A stretch of DNA of 64,000 nucleotides from Melioribacteraceae bacterium. GTDB taxonomy: Bacteria > Bacteroidota > Ignavibacteria > Ignavibacteriales > Melioribacteraceae. The notes under the pieces are model-generated. The model saw nothing but the letters and a program-made list of their open reading frames with translations. It had not been told where the DNA came from and ran no database searches. Both the position numbers and the translations under genes were made by a program. Below, piece after piece: positions 33,600 to 43,500 of the stretch. The stretch spans positions 94,617 to 158,616 of the forward strand of contig JAGFIY010000104.1 of NCBI GenBank assembly GCA_024103215.1, read 5' to 3'. Positions within the stretch are counted from its first letter, which is position 1. Every line of letters begins with the position of its first letter.

Positions 33600-36476
33600 C
33601 TAATATAATGTCCAAAAAGCCGTAAGATAAAATGAAGCTGAAGTATATCCATCTTCATCTCTGAAAGTATTTCCCCAAAACGCATTTCCTGAAATTCTAA
33701 GTCGTTCAAAAACATCATAAATTACTCTCGCATTCAGTTCTCTTAAGAGATAATCGCTTTGAGGAATGTATCCGATTTTACCCCCTATTCTAAAATCCCA
33801 AATTCCATCATCAACAATTTGCCACACTGCAAACAGACTGTGAGAACTGAATTCTTGAGGTGTATAGTAATAAACTAAATTATATCTAAAATCTGAGAAA
33901 AAATATTCATATCCTAAAAGCAATTCTTCATAAAATCTTCGGCCTACTTTAGCGCGAAAATTATTACCAACATTGTCCGGAATATCATCACGGTCATCAG
34001 TAAGAATGTATTGGTACAATCCGGACAAGTAAAGACCATATTTCGTATTATGTTCGGCATCAAGAGAAAAAATCTCACCCAGCAATCTCGTTCTAACTAA
34101 ATATGGTGAATAGAGTAAAAACGCTGCATCATTTCTTATATACTGACCACCGATAGTCAGTCTATCTTTTTCTTTATGAGTATATCGTAATCCCGTTTGA
34201 ACCACCGGCTGCCTAATTGCATAAGGAGAATAAACCTCGCCATAACCAAAACTTAAAACAACTTCCTCGATAGGACGAATGTAAACATGCCCCATCAACT
34301 GTGTATAATGAAGTCTATCATTATCATTTTGCAGATAACCACGTTGCCACGTTCCACCTACTGATATGTATCTCGCCAAGCCAATCTCCAATCCGATTCC
34401 ACCATAAACAAGACTGAAATCAAGATCATCCGTAAACCCGTAACCCAAGGGTGAAACAACCATGTATGAAAAGAGATAATTTGTAAAGTTCCTCCAAGTT
34501 CTGCTGAAACCTGATTCGTCTTCCGGATCCGGAGGGAGCCAGTCGAGTCTCTGCTCTATATCGTAAGATTCCGGAGCAACTTCAAGTAATTCTGAATAAA
34601 TCTCTTTTGCTTCCGGATATTGCTGCATTTTTGCATATGAATCTCCTAGATACATTTTCATTTCCAGATCTGATGGATCATCATCAACGAGTCTTTCAAA
34701 TTCATCCAATGCCCTCAACGAATCGCCACTCCAGTAGATAACCTTAGCCCGCATTTTATCCATATCGGGATCGTAGGACTGACTAAGTTGATCATCATAA
34801 ATAGCAATTGCGTCATCATATCTTTCAAGACCAACATAAACATCCGCAAGTTCGTACATTATATCAGGAGTGGGCGAAGTCTTTGAAATATAATCTTCAT
34901 AGTAAGGAAGTGCTTCGTAATAATTTTTTTCTTGTGCTAATTCCCTACCGTAATTCAACTGTTCAATAAGTTTGTCTTCCGCAACCCTCATCTTTAAAAA
35001 TTCCAGCATAGACAGTAGTTGATCAACATCCGGATCATCCGGTGCGATCTGTAGAGCCTTATCTGCATAACGCTGAGATTCATCATAATTTTGCGTTTGA
35101 AAATTCAGAGTCCCCATAGCAATCAGAGCGTAAAGATTATCAGGTTCGTACTGAAGTGTTTTTTCAAGATGGTAACGTGCACTCTCCGGATCTTTGGAAA
35201 GCCAAACTTCAAGCTGCCCTGTGAGTAAATTATATTGAGGATTCTCAGGATTCAATTCGACTGCTTGTAAAACATGCTCGTAAGCGGGGTCGTACTGTCG
35301 ATCATAAGAAAAAATTTGTGCGAGGAAAAATTGCAGTTCGTCATCGTTTGGATTTTCAGCTAAGTATTCAGATAAAATATTAATAGCATCTTGATAATCT
35401 TCATTTGCCGAGTAAACTTCAGCCAATGCTTTCACCGCATCGCTGTTCTGCGGATCATCTTTTAGCAGTCCGTGCAAATCCTCAATTTTTTGTTCTTTTT
35501 GCACCTGCCTAACCGTTTCAACGCGTTCCCTTAACGATTCGTAAGAAGGCACACCCTCATAATTGGGAGCAAGATAATTCATCTGTTCATATGCTTCTTG
35601 AAATCTTTCGGCTAAAAGTAATTCTTCAATTAAACTGAATCGTGCTCCGTCGTCGTTTGGATTGTTTCGGAGCAGATTATAATATCTATCGATCGGGTAA
35701 ATTCGATCAACTCTTTCGAATTCTCTGGGTTGAGCTAATGTTACATAAGGTTCATTTTTCGCAAGATCTAGTCCGTCTTGAGCTTCTTTAAAGAAAGGTT
35801 TAAAGCCCAAGGATGTTGTAAATGCATTTCTTGCAGTATCGTATTTACCTAGCCAAAGGGTGAAATATCCGTATCTGCTCCACAACCGCCAATCCTCCGG
35901 ATACCTTTCGACATATTTTTTAAGAATTTTTTCACCTTTAACTATGCTCCCAGTGTGAGCAAGTATTATTGAATAACGAATAATTTCATCCGGAGATGCA
36001 TCATCATCCCGGGCTAAATATTCGTCATACCATTGTTCGGCAAGAGCCCATTCTTCGAGCCATCTATAAGATTTTCCAATTTCCAAATAGTTAAAAGGAT
36101 TTGAAGGATCAATTGCGATTTCACGTTTGAATCCGTCAATTCTGTTGTAGAGAATTCTGTGCCATACTTCCATTGTTCTTTGGAGATTACGCTTGATTTC
36201 ATTGTCGTCAACAGCAAGTTTCGATGCTCGTCTAAAATCTAAAACTGCTTTTTCATACTCACTTCTTTTTTCGAAACAAAGTCCTCTTAAATTATAACCT
36301 TCTGCACTTCTAGCATTTATAGAAATATACTTATTTAACAAATCTATAGCTTCACCATATCTACCTGCTTGCATATGAAGCATCGCTTGACGTTTCATAC
36401 CCTCATCCTTCAACTGACCAAAAGTGACAGCTGTCATTAGAAATGCGATAATTAATATTTTGTTAAACACTTTCAT
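33600..36476 (-). CDS. TPR protein with outer-membrane beta-barrel (PgaA/BcsC-like exporter candidate)
   Basis: The 958-residue protein has a signal peptide (about 1-20). TPR and TPR-like repeats run from about 25 to 665, for example AGRYGEAIDLLNKYISINARSAEGYNLRGL, and acidic PDDPDVDQ-type linkers. From about 685 to 958 come alternating aromatic beta strands (VSVGGTWQRGYLQ, VVLSFGYGEVYSPYAI, LLGYEYFFSDFRYNLVYYY) and a C-terminal ASFYLTAFWTLY ending in an aromatic residue, as in outer-membrane barrels. A TPR superhelix fused to a barrel is how PgaA, BcsC and AlgK/AlgE carry polysaccharide out. It follows the KaiC-like gene by 6 nt. Confidence 0.85.
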   Translation of the reverse strand: MKVFNKILIIAFLMTAVTFGQLKDEGMKRQAMLHMQAGRYGEAIDLLNKYISINARSAEGYNLRGLCFEKRSEYEKAVLDFRRASKLAVDDNEIKRNLQRTMEVWHRILYNRIDGFKREIAIDPSNPFNYLEIGKSYRWLEEWALAEQWYDEYLARDDDASPDEIIRYSIILAHTGSIVKGEKILKKYVERYPEDWRLWSRYGYFTLWLGKYDTARNAFTTSLGFKPFFKEAQDGLDLAKNEPYVTLAQPREFERVDRIYPIDRYYNLLRNNPNDDGARFSLIEELLLAERFQEAYEQMNYLAPNYEGVPSYESLRERVETVRQVQKEQKIEDLHGLLKDDPQNSDAVKALAEVYSANEDYQDAINILSEYLAENPNDDELQFFLAQIFSYDRQYDPAYEHVLQAVELNPENPQYNLLTGQLEVWLSKDPESARYHLEKTLQYEPDNLYALIAMGTLNFQTQNYDESQRYADKALQIAPDDPDVDQLLSMLEFLKMRVAEDKLIEQLNYGRELAQEKNYYEALPYYEDYISKTSPTPDIMYELADVYVGLERYDDAIAIYDDQLSQSYDPDMDKMRAKVIYWSGDSLRALDEFERLVDDDPSDLEMKMYLGDSYAKMQQYPEAKEIYSELLEVAPESYDIEQRLDWLPPDPEDESGFSRTWRNFTNYLFSYMVVSPLGYGFTDDLDFSLVYGGIGLEIGLARYISVGGTWQRGYLQNDNDRLHYTQLMGHVYIRPIEEVVLSFGYGEVYSPYAIRQPVVQTGLRYTHKEKDRLTIGGQYIRNDAAFLLYSPYLVRTRLLGEIFSLDAEHNTKYGLYLSGLYQYILTDDRDDIPDNVGNNFRAKVGRRFYEELLLGYEYFFSDFRYNLVYYYTPQEFSSHSLFAVWQIVDDGIWDFRIGGKIGYIPQSDYLLRELNARVIYDVFERLRISGNAFWGNTFRDEDGYTSASFYLTAFWTLY

Positions 36477-36482
36477 ATTTCG

Positions 36483-37757
36483 TTATATAAATTTATTTAC
36501 CGGGAGATAGCTGCCAGGATCTTGATGCGCTTTATTCAAAGATTCTTCGGTTAATTCCTCAGCGTTTTCAATATCTTGGTTTACTTCTATATTAAGAATC
36601 GAAATATTTTCCCAGACTGTTTCAACATAGTCTATATCATCAGAAGGCAAATTAGATTTAAGTCTGCTCAAAAAATGAACCACGCTGTTAGGGTTGCTTC
36701 TAACTATCAACAACATCAATACGTTGTCTTTTATACAAATTTTATCCTTTCGTTCGGTTGAAAGCTGTACACTATTTTGCAATTGATTTAAAGAAATTAA
36801 ACCTTGTGTCTGCGCCATTGCATTTAATTTTACACTTACCAGGTTAAAAGTTTGTCCGGTGCTTTTATAAAGAGCAATCTGATTATTCAGAATTAACAAA
36901 AAATCATTATAATTATAAACGTTGTTAAATACTTCTCTTTCATTTTTATCCTGTTTCGATTGTGTATAAACATAATGCGGTGCTGTTTTCTGCTGAGCCG
37001 CCAAACTGTTCTTAATATCAGCATATTTGCTCGGAACATCGTCCACATCCGGAGCAGTTGTTACACCTTTGAAAGGTTCTATTCGATACTTAAAATTAAA
37101 TTGCCCCTCCGTATGACCTACATTAGGAGTAATAATAATATTTCCGCCATGAAATCGATTATTAATTTTTGATTGACTTTTTCTAAGTTGAAAAACTCCT
37201 GTAACATATTGCGAAATTGCATTAATGATCTGTTGCGCTTTTTCTGTAGCCGGTTCTCCTACCACAAAGAAACTCGTGACGTCACGCTCCTCTATTGTTT
37301 CCAATGTGTTTAGAAATGTATCCTTAAGAAGCTCAATGTTTCTAAAACCAATATAAGGAGTTAACTCATCAAAGATAATTCTGCTAGGATTATATTGTTC
37401 AACAACGGTAATAATATCACGCAAATAATCGATCAAATAATTATCTGGATTTGGAACAGCATAAGCGTCGTTTGGAGGTGCAACTCTTACAACAATAATA
37501 AGATTGTGATTCATATATGATTGGATATCAAAATTCAGCGACGCGGCCTGAATCATTAAATCTTTCGGACGCATATTTGTAAAATAAAGACAGACTTCCT
37601 TCTGTTTAGCAGCTTCTAATGCAAATTGTAAACCCATTAAGGTTCTGCCGGATTTACGCGCGCCAATAAGCATATAACTGCCGCCGCGGTAAATTCCGCC
37701 CCAAACGTCATCAACAAATTCAAATCCGGAAGGAATTAATCTTACTGAACCAGCCAT
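36483..37757 (-). CDS. KaiC/RecA-like P-loop protein with Walker A Lys-to-Arg change
   Basis: The 424-residue protein has a KaiC-like N-terminal domain (about 1-235). The ATP loop reads GARKSGRT (residues 32-39), where the essential Lys of GxxxxGK[ST] is Arg 38. Walker B (RIIFDEL, Asp 130-Glu 131) is intact, and ITPNVGH-like text near 210 fits the KaiC fold. A C-terminal region (about 265-424) of unknown type resembles a receiver-less signalling or GGDEF-like fold only vaguely. It is the first gene of the polysaccharide operon and has GGGAAAC before its ATG. KaiC/RadA-type proteins can act as oligomeric switches; that role here is inferred. ATP hydrolysis may be reduced. Confidence 0.75.
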   Translation of the reverse strand: MAGSVRLIPSGFEFVDDVWGGIYRGGSYMLIGARKSGRTLMGLQFALEAAKQKEVCLYFTNMRPKDLMIQAASLNFDIQSYMNHNLIIVVRVAPPNDAYAVPNPDNYLIDYLRDIITVVEQYNPSRIIFDELTPYIGFRNIELLKDTFLNTLETIEERDVTSFFVVGEPATEKAQQIINAISQYVTGVFQLRKSQSKINNRFHGGNIIITPNVGHTEGQFNFKYRIEPFKGVTTAPDVDDVPSKYADIKNSLAAQQKTAPHYVYTQSKQDKNEREVFNNVYNYNDFLLILNNQIALYKSTGQTFNLVSVKLNAMAQTQGLISLNQLQNSVQLSTERKDKICIKDNVLMLLIVRSNPNSVVHFLSRLKSNLPSDDIDYVETVWENISILNIEVNQDIENAEELTEESLNKAHQDPGSYLPVNKFI

Positions 37758-37828
37758 TTATCGTTTCCCATTATTATTAACATATATACAGAACAAAATG
37801 TATGCCTAATTTCATATGAATTTTCCCC

Positions 37829-37868
37829 AAAAAACCAATAAAAACTCATTTTTTATTCTCCAAATGAG
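37829..37868 (-). terminator. Terminator downstream of the GH9 gene
   Basis: On the minus strand CTCATTT (37868-37862) and AAATGAG (37851-37845) form an AT-rich 7-bp stem, followed by TTTTTATTGGTTTTTT. It ends the GH9/hydroxylase transcript before the KaiC-like operon. Confidence 0.5.
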
Positions 37869-37915
37869 AAAAGCATATAGGATGTCTCAATATAATACAG
37901 AAAGAATTGCGGGAA

Positions 37916-39568
37916 TTATCTTGAAAAATAACCAAACACAAAAATAGCTGTAGCATTTGCTGAGATTGTCGGTTCATTAGTTATATAATCGTTCCTGTCA
38001 TCTCTGTAATATGCTGATTCAGTTTGAAACCGGCTTAATGGATCAGAAGTATTGTATTTTATATCAACACCCTCAAAAATAGATTTTTTTACCGGACCGG
38101 CTGCAAAACCTCCCGGTAATTCTCCCCTATTAAAATATGCAACTTGATGATGGAAATTTCGGGTAAAATTCTTACCAATATTATAGATAAAACTTAGCCC
38201 CCAAGGATTTTTGCCGAGCACATAATCCCGTTGATAGATATTTAGTGAGTCAAACTCCGTGCTCCCGGTTATAGTTTTATAGAGAATGGCTTGAAGACTG
38301 ATTCCCATCAACGTGTTGTTTGATCCCCAATTGTGCTCAGCACCCTCACCGAATAAATTATTGATTTTTGCGGCATTAAAATGTCTTAGATTGTCATAAA
38401 TATAATTGACGAATCTTCTATTTGTTTTCGCAATTTTATAATGCGCAAGCGAATTTATGTCTCCCCAACTCCACCAATAATCTGACTTCGCATCGTCTGC
38501 AAAAGACATCGCCTGTTTAAGATAATTTGATTTACCCGTAGTTTCATAAAGTTCGACTGCGCTTAGTGCCATTTTCCCAGAGAACGATTTGTCCAAGTAC
38601 ATTCCCGTTCCGCTGCTGTCAACATCCGGCATATGAGAGGAAGCTTCGAAAATTTTAATTGCTTTGTCGAGACATTGATTGGCATATTCTAAATATTGAA
38701 ATTCATCCGTCCAAATACGTGCTCCCATGGCTAATGCTGCCGAATAAAGTCCCGCAACATTTTTTGCTCCCCCAATAAATCCTGGTCTATCGTAAGCAAG
38801 TTCGTCATCTTCAGGCATTCTCCACCCTACATCGTGATCCCGCAAATCTTGAACTTGAGTTATAAGTTCTGAATTGCGGATATTAGCCCGGAGCAGCCAA
38901 TCTAACCCGATTTTTGCTTCCTCGAGAATGTCTGGAACATTATCTTTATTGTAATCGAAACCAAACCTTTCTTTATCAAATTCATACGAGAACATAAGCA
39001 TATATGTGGAATAAGCAATCGTGCTCAGAAATTTCACATAATCACCAGCATCATGCCAACCACCGGTAACATCAACTTTTGTGTATTCTGGAGAGCCATC
39101 TGGTAAAATTAACCTTGTAACATCAACCGGATGACATTCTTTATGCATATAAGGATTTGTGTATCCACACCTTTGGATTTTGAAAAATTTTAATAACTGC
39201 TGGGTAATTCCATTAAATACACCATGTTTAATCTCAAAGGAGAAAGATTTTTTATCTTCGATCTGCAGAAAATATCTCCCGTTCGATTTTACTTTAGTAA
39301 AATCGATAATGTAGGAATTTGAAAAACCCGCATAACTGGTGCCGTAGTTTTGGAGTTTGCCTTTAAATTCACTTTTATTTGAGTTTGAGTTAACAAGCTC
39401 AAATTCTGAGTCGTCAAGGTTTCTGTTAGTTAGAACTACCGCTGTCTTCATGTCATTCGGTAAAAATCCAACCTGAGATACCCTAATATATAAATCATTC
39501 TGGGAACACGTAAAATTTAAAGTTCCCAAACTGATAAATAAGAAAAAGATATTGCTGAAATATTTCAA
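37916..39568 (-). CDS. Glycoside hydrolase family 9 (cellulase-type endo/exoglucanase)
   Basis: The protein has 550 residues from a TTG at 39568; upstream frame overlaps the previous gene and is not used. A signal or lipoprotein peptide (KYFSNIFFLFISLGTLNFTC) precedes a cellulase-Ig-like domain (about 30-120, RVSQVGFLPNDMKTAVV) and the GH9 catalytic barrel. VTGGWHDAGDYVKF carries the catalytic Asp pair (about 173 and 176), YVLGKNPWGLSF and NFHHQVAYF line the cleft, and NEPTISANA near the end carries the acid Glu (about 532). The active site looks complete. It probably cuts beta-1,4- or mixed-linkage glucans outside the cell. It lies next to a T9SS protein with cohesin/dockerin-like modules. 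Confidence 0.9.
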   Translation of the reverse strand: MKYFSNIFFLFISLGTLNFTCSQNDLYIRVSQVGFLPNDMKTAVVLTNRNLDDSEFELVNSNSNKSEFKGKLQNYGTSYAGFSNSYIIDFTKVKSNGRYFLQIEDKKSFSFEIKHGVFNGITQQLLKFFKIQRCGYTNPYMHKECHPVDVTRLILPDGSPEYTKVDVTGGWHDAGDYVKFLSTIAYSTYMLMFSYEFDKERFGFDYNKDNVPDILEEAKIGLDWLLRANIRNSELITQVQDLRDHDVGWRMPEDDELAYDRPGFIGGAKNVAGLYSAALAMGARIWTDEFQYLEYANQCLDKAIKIFEASSHMPDVDSSGTGMYLDKSFSGKMALSAVELYETTGKSNYLKQAMSFADDAKSDYWWSWGDINSLAHYKIAKTNRRFVNYIYDNLRHFNAAKINNLFGEGAEHNWGSNNTLMGISLQAILYKTITGSTEFDSLNIYQRDYVLGKNPWGLSFIYNIGKNFTRNFHHQVAYFNRGELPGGFAAGPVKKSIFEGVDIKYNTSDPLSRFQTESAYYRDDRNDYITNEPTISANATAIFVFGYFSR

Positions 39569-39584
39569 TCTAATCTTGGCTTTA

Positions 39585-40223
39585 TTAATTATTATTTTTT
39601 TTGTCTTTTTTGGGATAAGTTGTGCCAAAGACAAAATCCCATATAGGCTGACTAACCCCAAATCCTAAATTATCCCATTTATAATGATGCAGCATATGAT
39701 GATTTTTTATGTAAAGCCAAAATTTACTCTTCATATTAAAATGATGAACCGCGTAATGAGTAATATCGTAGAACAAATATCCTGTTATAAAACCAACAAA
39801 AAATGGACTTACTTGATCAGCACCGAAAATCAATAAAAACAAAACATAAAACAATGAAGCCAGCGGAATACTAACTGACGGCGGCATCACTAAACGCTTT
39901 GTGTCATTTGGATAATCGTGATGAACTCCGTGGAAAATAAAATGCATTCGTTTTCCCATATTTGATTTCGGTTCAAGATGGAATACAAATCTGTGGAGAA
40001 CATATTCTGTTAAAGTCCAAATAAATAATCCGAAAATTATATTTAAGATTATCGTTCCTGCAGAAAGTTCATAAATTGCTATTGCTCTATATAGAAAGTA
40101 ACCAATTACGGGGACAAAAATCCATAACGGAACCGTCCAATGAACTCTTGAGAATGCTTCCATAAAATCACTTTTGAACATTCTAACGGTTTCATCTTTA
40201 TTGGATACATATAACTTTGTCAT
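39585..40223 (-). CDS. Fatty-acid 2-hydroxylase / sterol desaturase family di-iron enzyme
   Basis: The 212-residue integral membrane protein has four hydrophobic segments and the eight-histidine pattern of the family: HRFVFHLE, FHGVHHDYPNDTKRLVMPP, HYAVHHF and HHMLHHYKW. FGVSQPIWDFVFGT ends the domain. HGVHHDYPNDTKRLVMPP is close to the fatty acid 2-hydroxylase (FA2H/Scs7) subgroup, so hydroxylation of a fatty acyl or sphingolipid chain is likely; the substrate is inferred. A good promoter (40265-40293) lies upstream. The GH9 gene starts 16 nt after its stop and probably shares its transcript. Confidence 0.9.
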   Translation of the reverse strand: MTKLYVSNKDETVRMFKSDFMEAFSRVHWTVPLWIFVPVIGYFLYRAIAIYELSAGTIILNIIFGLFIWTLTEYVLHRFVFHLEPKSNMGKRMHFIFHGVHHDYPNDTKRLVMPPSVSIPLASLFYVLFLLIFGADQVSPFFVGFITGYLFYDITHYAVHHFNMKSKFWLYIKNHHMLHHYKWDNLGFGVSQPIWDFVFGTTYPKKDKKNNN

Positions 40224-40264
40224 ATTGCTTATACCCTCTCTTTAGATTTTAACATTATTTAGGA

Positions 40265-40293
40265 AATATAGCAATTTCAAAAATTTTTGTAAA
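40265..40293 (-). promoter_or_regulatory. Promoter of the fatty-acid hydroxylase/GH9 transcript
   Basis: On the minus strand TTTACA (40293-40288) and TATATT (40270-40265) are 17 nt apart, close to the sigma70 consensus. Transcription would start near 40258, and GAGGGT precedes the ATG at 40223. Confidence 0.55.
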
Positions 40294-40366
40294 TGCTTAA
40301 TAATCCGCATCGAAATCACGAATGGACGTATAAAAAATTTAATATTTTAAACAAGTATATACGAAG

Positions 40367-40391
40367 AAGGCTGCCTTGTTGGGGCAGCCTT
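40367..40391. terminator. Hairpin terminator, strongest on the plus strand
   Basis: AAGGCTGCC (40367-40375) and GGCAGCCTT (40383-40391) form a perfect 9-bp stem. The plus-strand side continues with TTTCG, the minus-strand side with CTTCG. It lies just after the 29-residue lipoprotein gene (minus strand), which it probably terminates, although the T tract is short. Confidence 0.6.
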
Positions 40392-40410
40392 TTTCGATTA
40401 AGGATAAATA

Positions 40411-40500
40411 CTAAAAGAAAGCAGATTGGCAGGCAACCAAGGATAAAGTTACCACTGCCATCAAACAGAAAATAAATACTATTCTTCCAAATAAACTCAT
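40411..40500 (-). CDS. Very small lipoprotein (29 residues)
   Basis: The frame starts at an ATG (40500) with AGGGG six nt upstream and ends in TAG at 40411. It encodes MSLFGRIVFIFCLMAVVTLS and then LVACQSAFF. That is a complete signal peptide ending in a clean lipobox (LVAC) with only six residues after it. A 9-bp terminator hairpin follows 19 nt later. Entericidin-type lipoproteins are similarly tiny, but I see no sequence match. The gene is easily missed because of its size. The leader, lipobox and terminator together support it. Confidence 0.65.
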   Translation of the reverse strand: MSLFGRIVFIFCLMAVVTLSLVACQSAFF

Positions 40501-40534
40501 TTTTACCCCTCTTATTTTCAAATTTTATGGTTAA

Positions 40535-40561
40535 TAATGAGGCGGTAATTCCGCCTCATTA
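40535..40561 (-). terminator. Terminator of the large T9SS protein gene
   Basis: TAATGAGGCGG and CCGCCTCATTA form a perfect 11-bp stem around a 5-nt loop, starting 4 nt after the stop codon at 40565. The T tract that follows on the minus strand (TTATTAACC) is imperfect. Confidence 0.65.
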
Positions 40562-40564
40562 AAA

Positions 40565-43500
40565 TTATTTCAGCAGCATCATTTTTTTGGTTTCAACAAA
40601 GTTGCCTGCGGTTATTCTGTAAATGTAAGAACCACTGGAAACTTTCTGACCGTAATCATTTAAGCCGTTCCAAACAATTGAGTAATTACCTGCAGAACGC
40701 TGATCATTTATCAATGTTGCAACCTCGCGACCGAGCATATCATATATTTTGATGCTCACGTGATCAGCCTGCGGCAAAGCAAACTCAATGGTTGTAGTTG
40801 GATTAAAAGGATTAGGATAATTCTGTGATAATTTATAATCAGTCGGAATCACCTCTTCCTCTGCACTGGTTACACCATCTAGACTTAATGTTGGACCTGT
40901 TTGAGGAGATCCGCCATTAATCTTGTAAAGCGATGTAACAGTTGAGCTTAAATCTAAATTAGATTTCTTGAATTTTAAGCTTCCCAATTCAAATGTATTC
41001 ATCTGACCTTCGGCACTTGCAAATACAAACTTTGCAATTCCTTCAGATACTTTATTTGCATGAACGAAATATTCGTTTCCTTCAAATGCTCCTTTGAATG
41101 CCTGATAATCAATCTCGTTCTGATCGTATACAACGATGAACTCAACACTTTGAATTGGTGTTGTTGATGAACTTACACTAAACGGAAGTTCAAGAATTGC
41201 TTGGTTTTCACTGTCTACCGGATTTCCAAAAGCCATCATATCAGGCTGTGAAATCGGAGGAGCAGGCGCAGGTGACCAAGAACCGTTGAAGATATAATAT
41301 ACTGTCGCAGCAATATCATCGGCATCGACATCAAGATCAGAATCAACATCTGCATTAGTGAATGCCTGACCAGTCAAAGTAATTGAACCTGCAACGTGCT
41401 GAGCCATTAATAAAACGTCATCGAAATCAACATCAAAATCTAGCTCGGCATCACCTAAAACTGTACTTGGAGCAGGTGAATAAGTATAGCTGACTGTACC
41501 GCTGAAAACTCCAGCGCCGAACAGATTAACACCGTCAGCCAAGAAATCGTTGTAATCCCCTTCTACAAGGGTTGAACCATTTGCTCCAGCAATAACTGTA
41601 AAAGATAAACTAAACAAAGTTCCCTGTCCGCTCAAAGGCGAAAAACCCCAAGCAATAAAATCAATTACTCCGGAACTTGATTCGTAGAACACTGCAGACC
41701 AACCAGCATTGTTCAATAAAGTCAAGGCTCCTACCGAACCGCTAAGAAAATCAAGTTCTGAATCATCATATGTAAATCTGCCGGTCAATGTATAACCGAT
41801 CGATTCCGAAAACAGATTAGTTGTTACATCTAACGTAACAGTTGCTCCGGTTGAGGTTGATTCATCTTCGATATCCAAATAAGGAGTTCCACCTAACCAA
41901 GGATCGTAATCAACATAAGGTGTAATATCCGAAGTATCAGAATCAGTGCCAAAATAAGCACCCATACCAGGCAAATTAGTACCACGAGGACCTGAATCAT
42001 CACCCCACCAGTTATTTTGAGCATCAAGTACATCAACAAAAGGAGTTAATGAAGCCACTTGAGAAGTGTGCAGTCCTAGTCCATGTGTCGAATTCACGTT
42101 GTTATTATTGAAAACTACTGATGCATAATAACTGTTATCTTCAAAAAAGATCGCATATTTATCATAATCTTTAGTTGCAGTTATATTGCTAAATGAATTC
42201 CCAGTAACAACTGCATTTGGAGTTGGACCTTCTAATCCAATCCCCCTTCCCCAAGTTCCGTATATATTACTAAATGTATTGTCAGTCATTTCAGGTGAGA
42301 TTGTCATACCAGTACCACTACTGCCAAGATTGATTAGAATACCATAAGCTCCCGACCATTTACCACTCAAATTCACATCATGAACGGTAATATCAGAAAT
42401 TGTATTGTTATTAATAACAAGGTTTGTTAAATCTCCATCTGCGTTACTATCGCCAATAAAGATACCTTTTGATGTACCGACATCAGAATTTCCAATATTT
42501 GATATAACATTATTTTGAATTAGGATATCATCAATATCATTACTTGCAACATTTAAGTATATACCACTACAACGATTCTGTTGATTTTGAGGATTAGAAA
42601 CTCCATCCCAAACGAGATTAACACCAATGGACTCGATAATATTATTAGTTATTGTTATATAATTTCTTTCTTGGAAATATATCCCATATTGTCCGTCTGG
42701 ATTATTAATTGTAAATCCATCAATGATAATATTATCAGAAGCAAGTGTAACTGCATGATTTGAATTTCCTTCTATGGTAGTGCTATCAGCACCCTCAGTT
42801 CCCTTAAGTTCAACGTCAACATCAACTGTTAAACTTTGGGTGTATGTTCCGGGTCCAACATAAATTTTATCACCTGAACTTGCTTCATCTATTGCTTTCT
42901 GAATTGTCGCAAATGCATCGTTGGGACTTGTGCCGCTGTTAAGATCATCACCACCGTTACCAGGTGTTTCAACATACCAGATCGTGAAATTACCTGTCGT
43001 ATATGACCAGAACCAAGAATATGCACTATAATTACCTGAAGCTTCAGATCTTACTCTCCAATAATATATTGTACTTGGGGCACCGTTGTAAAAATATACC
43101 GTATCGGTAACATTTGCTGTATGAACCGCAGCTAAGGTAGAGTCAAGATAAATTTCTATATCATACGAATCAGCTTTAATTACGTCACTCCAAGTGAAAT
43201 AAACTCCGGTGTAGTCTTCTGTAGATCCATCTTCAGGAGCTAATAAGGTTGGAGTATCAGCAGCATCTTTTGTTGTAAAGTCCCAAGGAGATGACCACTC
43301 GCTTGTACCGAAAATTGTGGTAACTCTTACCCTCCAAAAGTACTGAGTGTTCAATTCGAGATACTCTGTAGCTTTTGGATAATGAATGTGATATGAAGTA
43401 TCAACCAATCCGTAATACTCTCTATCGACAGTAGTAAAAGTCATATCAGTGCTCACTTGAAGATCATAACTAAAAGCACCTGAAACAGAATACCAAACAA

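Noticed and set aside
40293..40475. A plus-strand frame of 60 codons in the gap between the hydroxylase and T9SS genes
   Set aside because: No ribosome site, basic low-complexity product, and it runs through a perfect terminator hairpin and antisense to the small lipoprotein gene.
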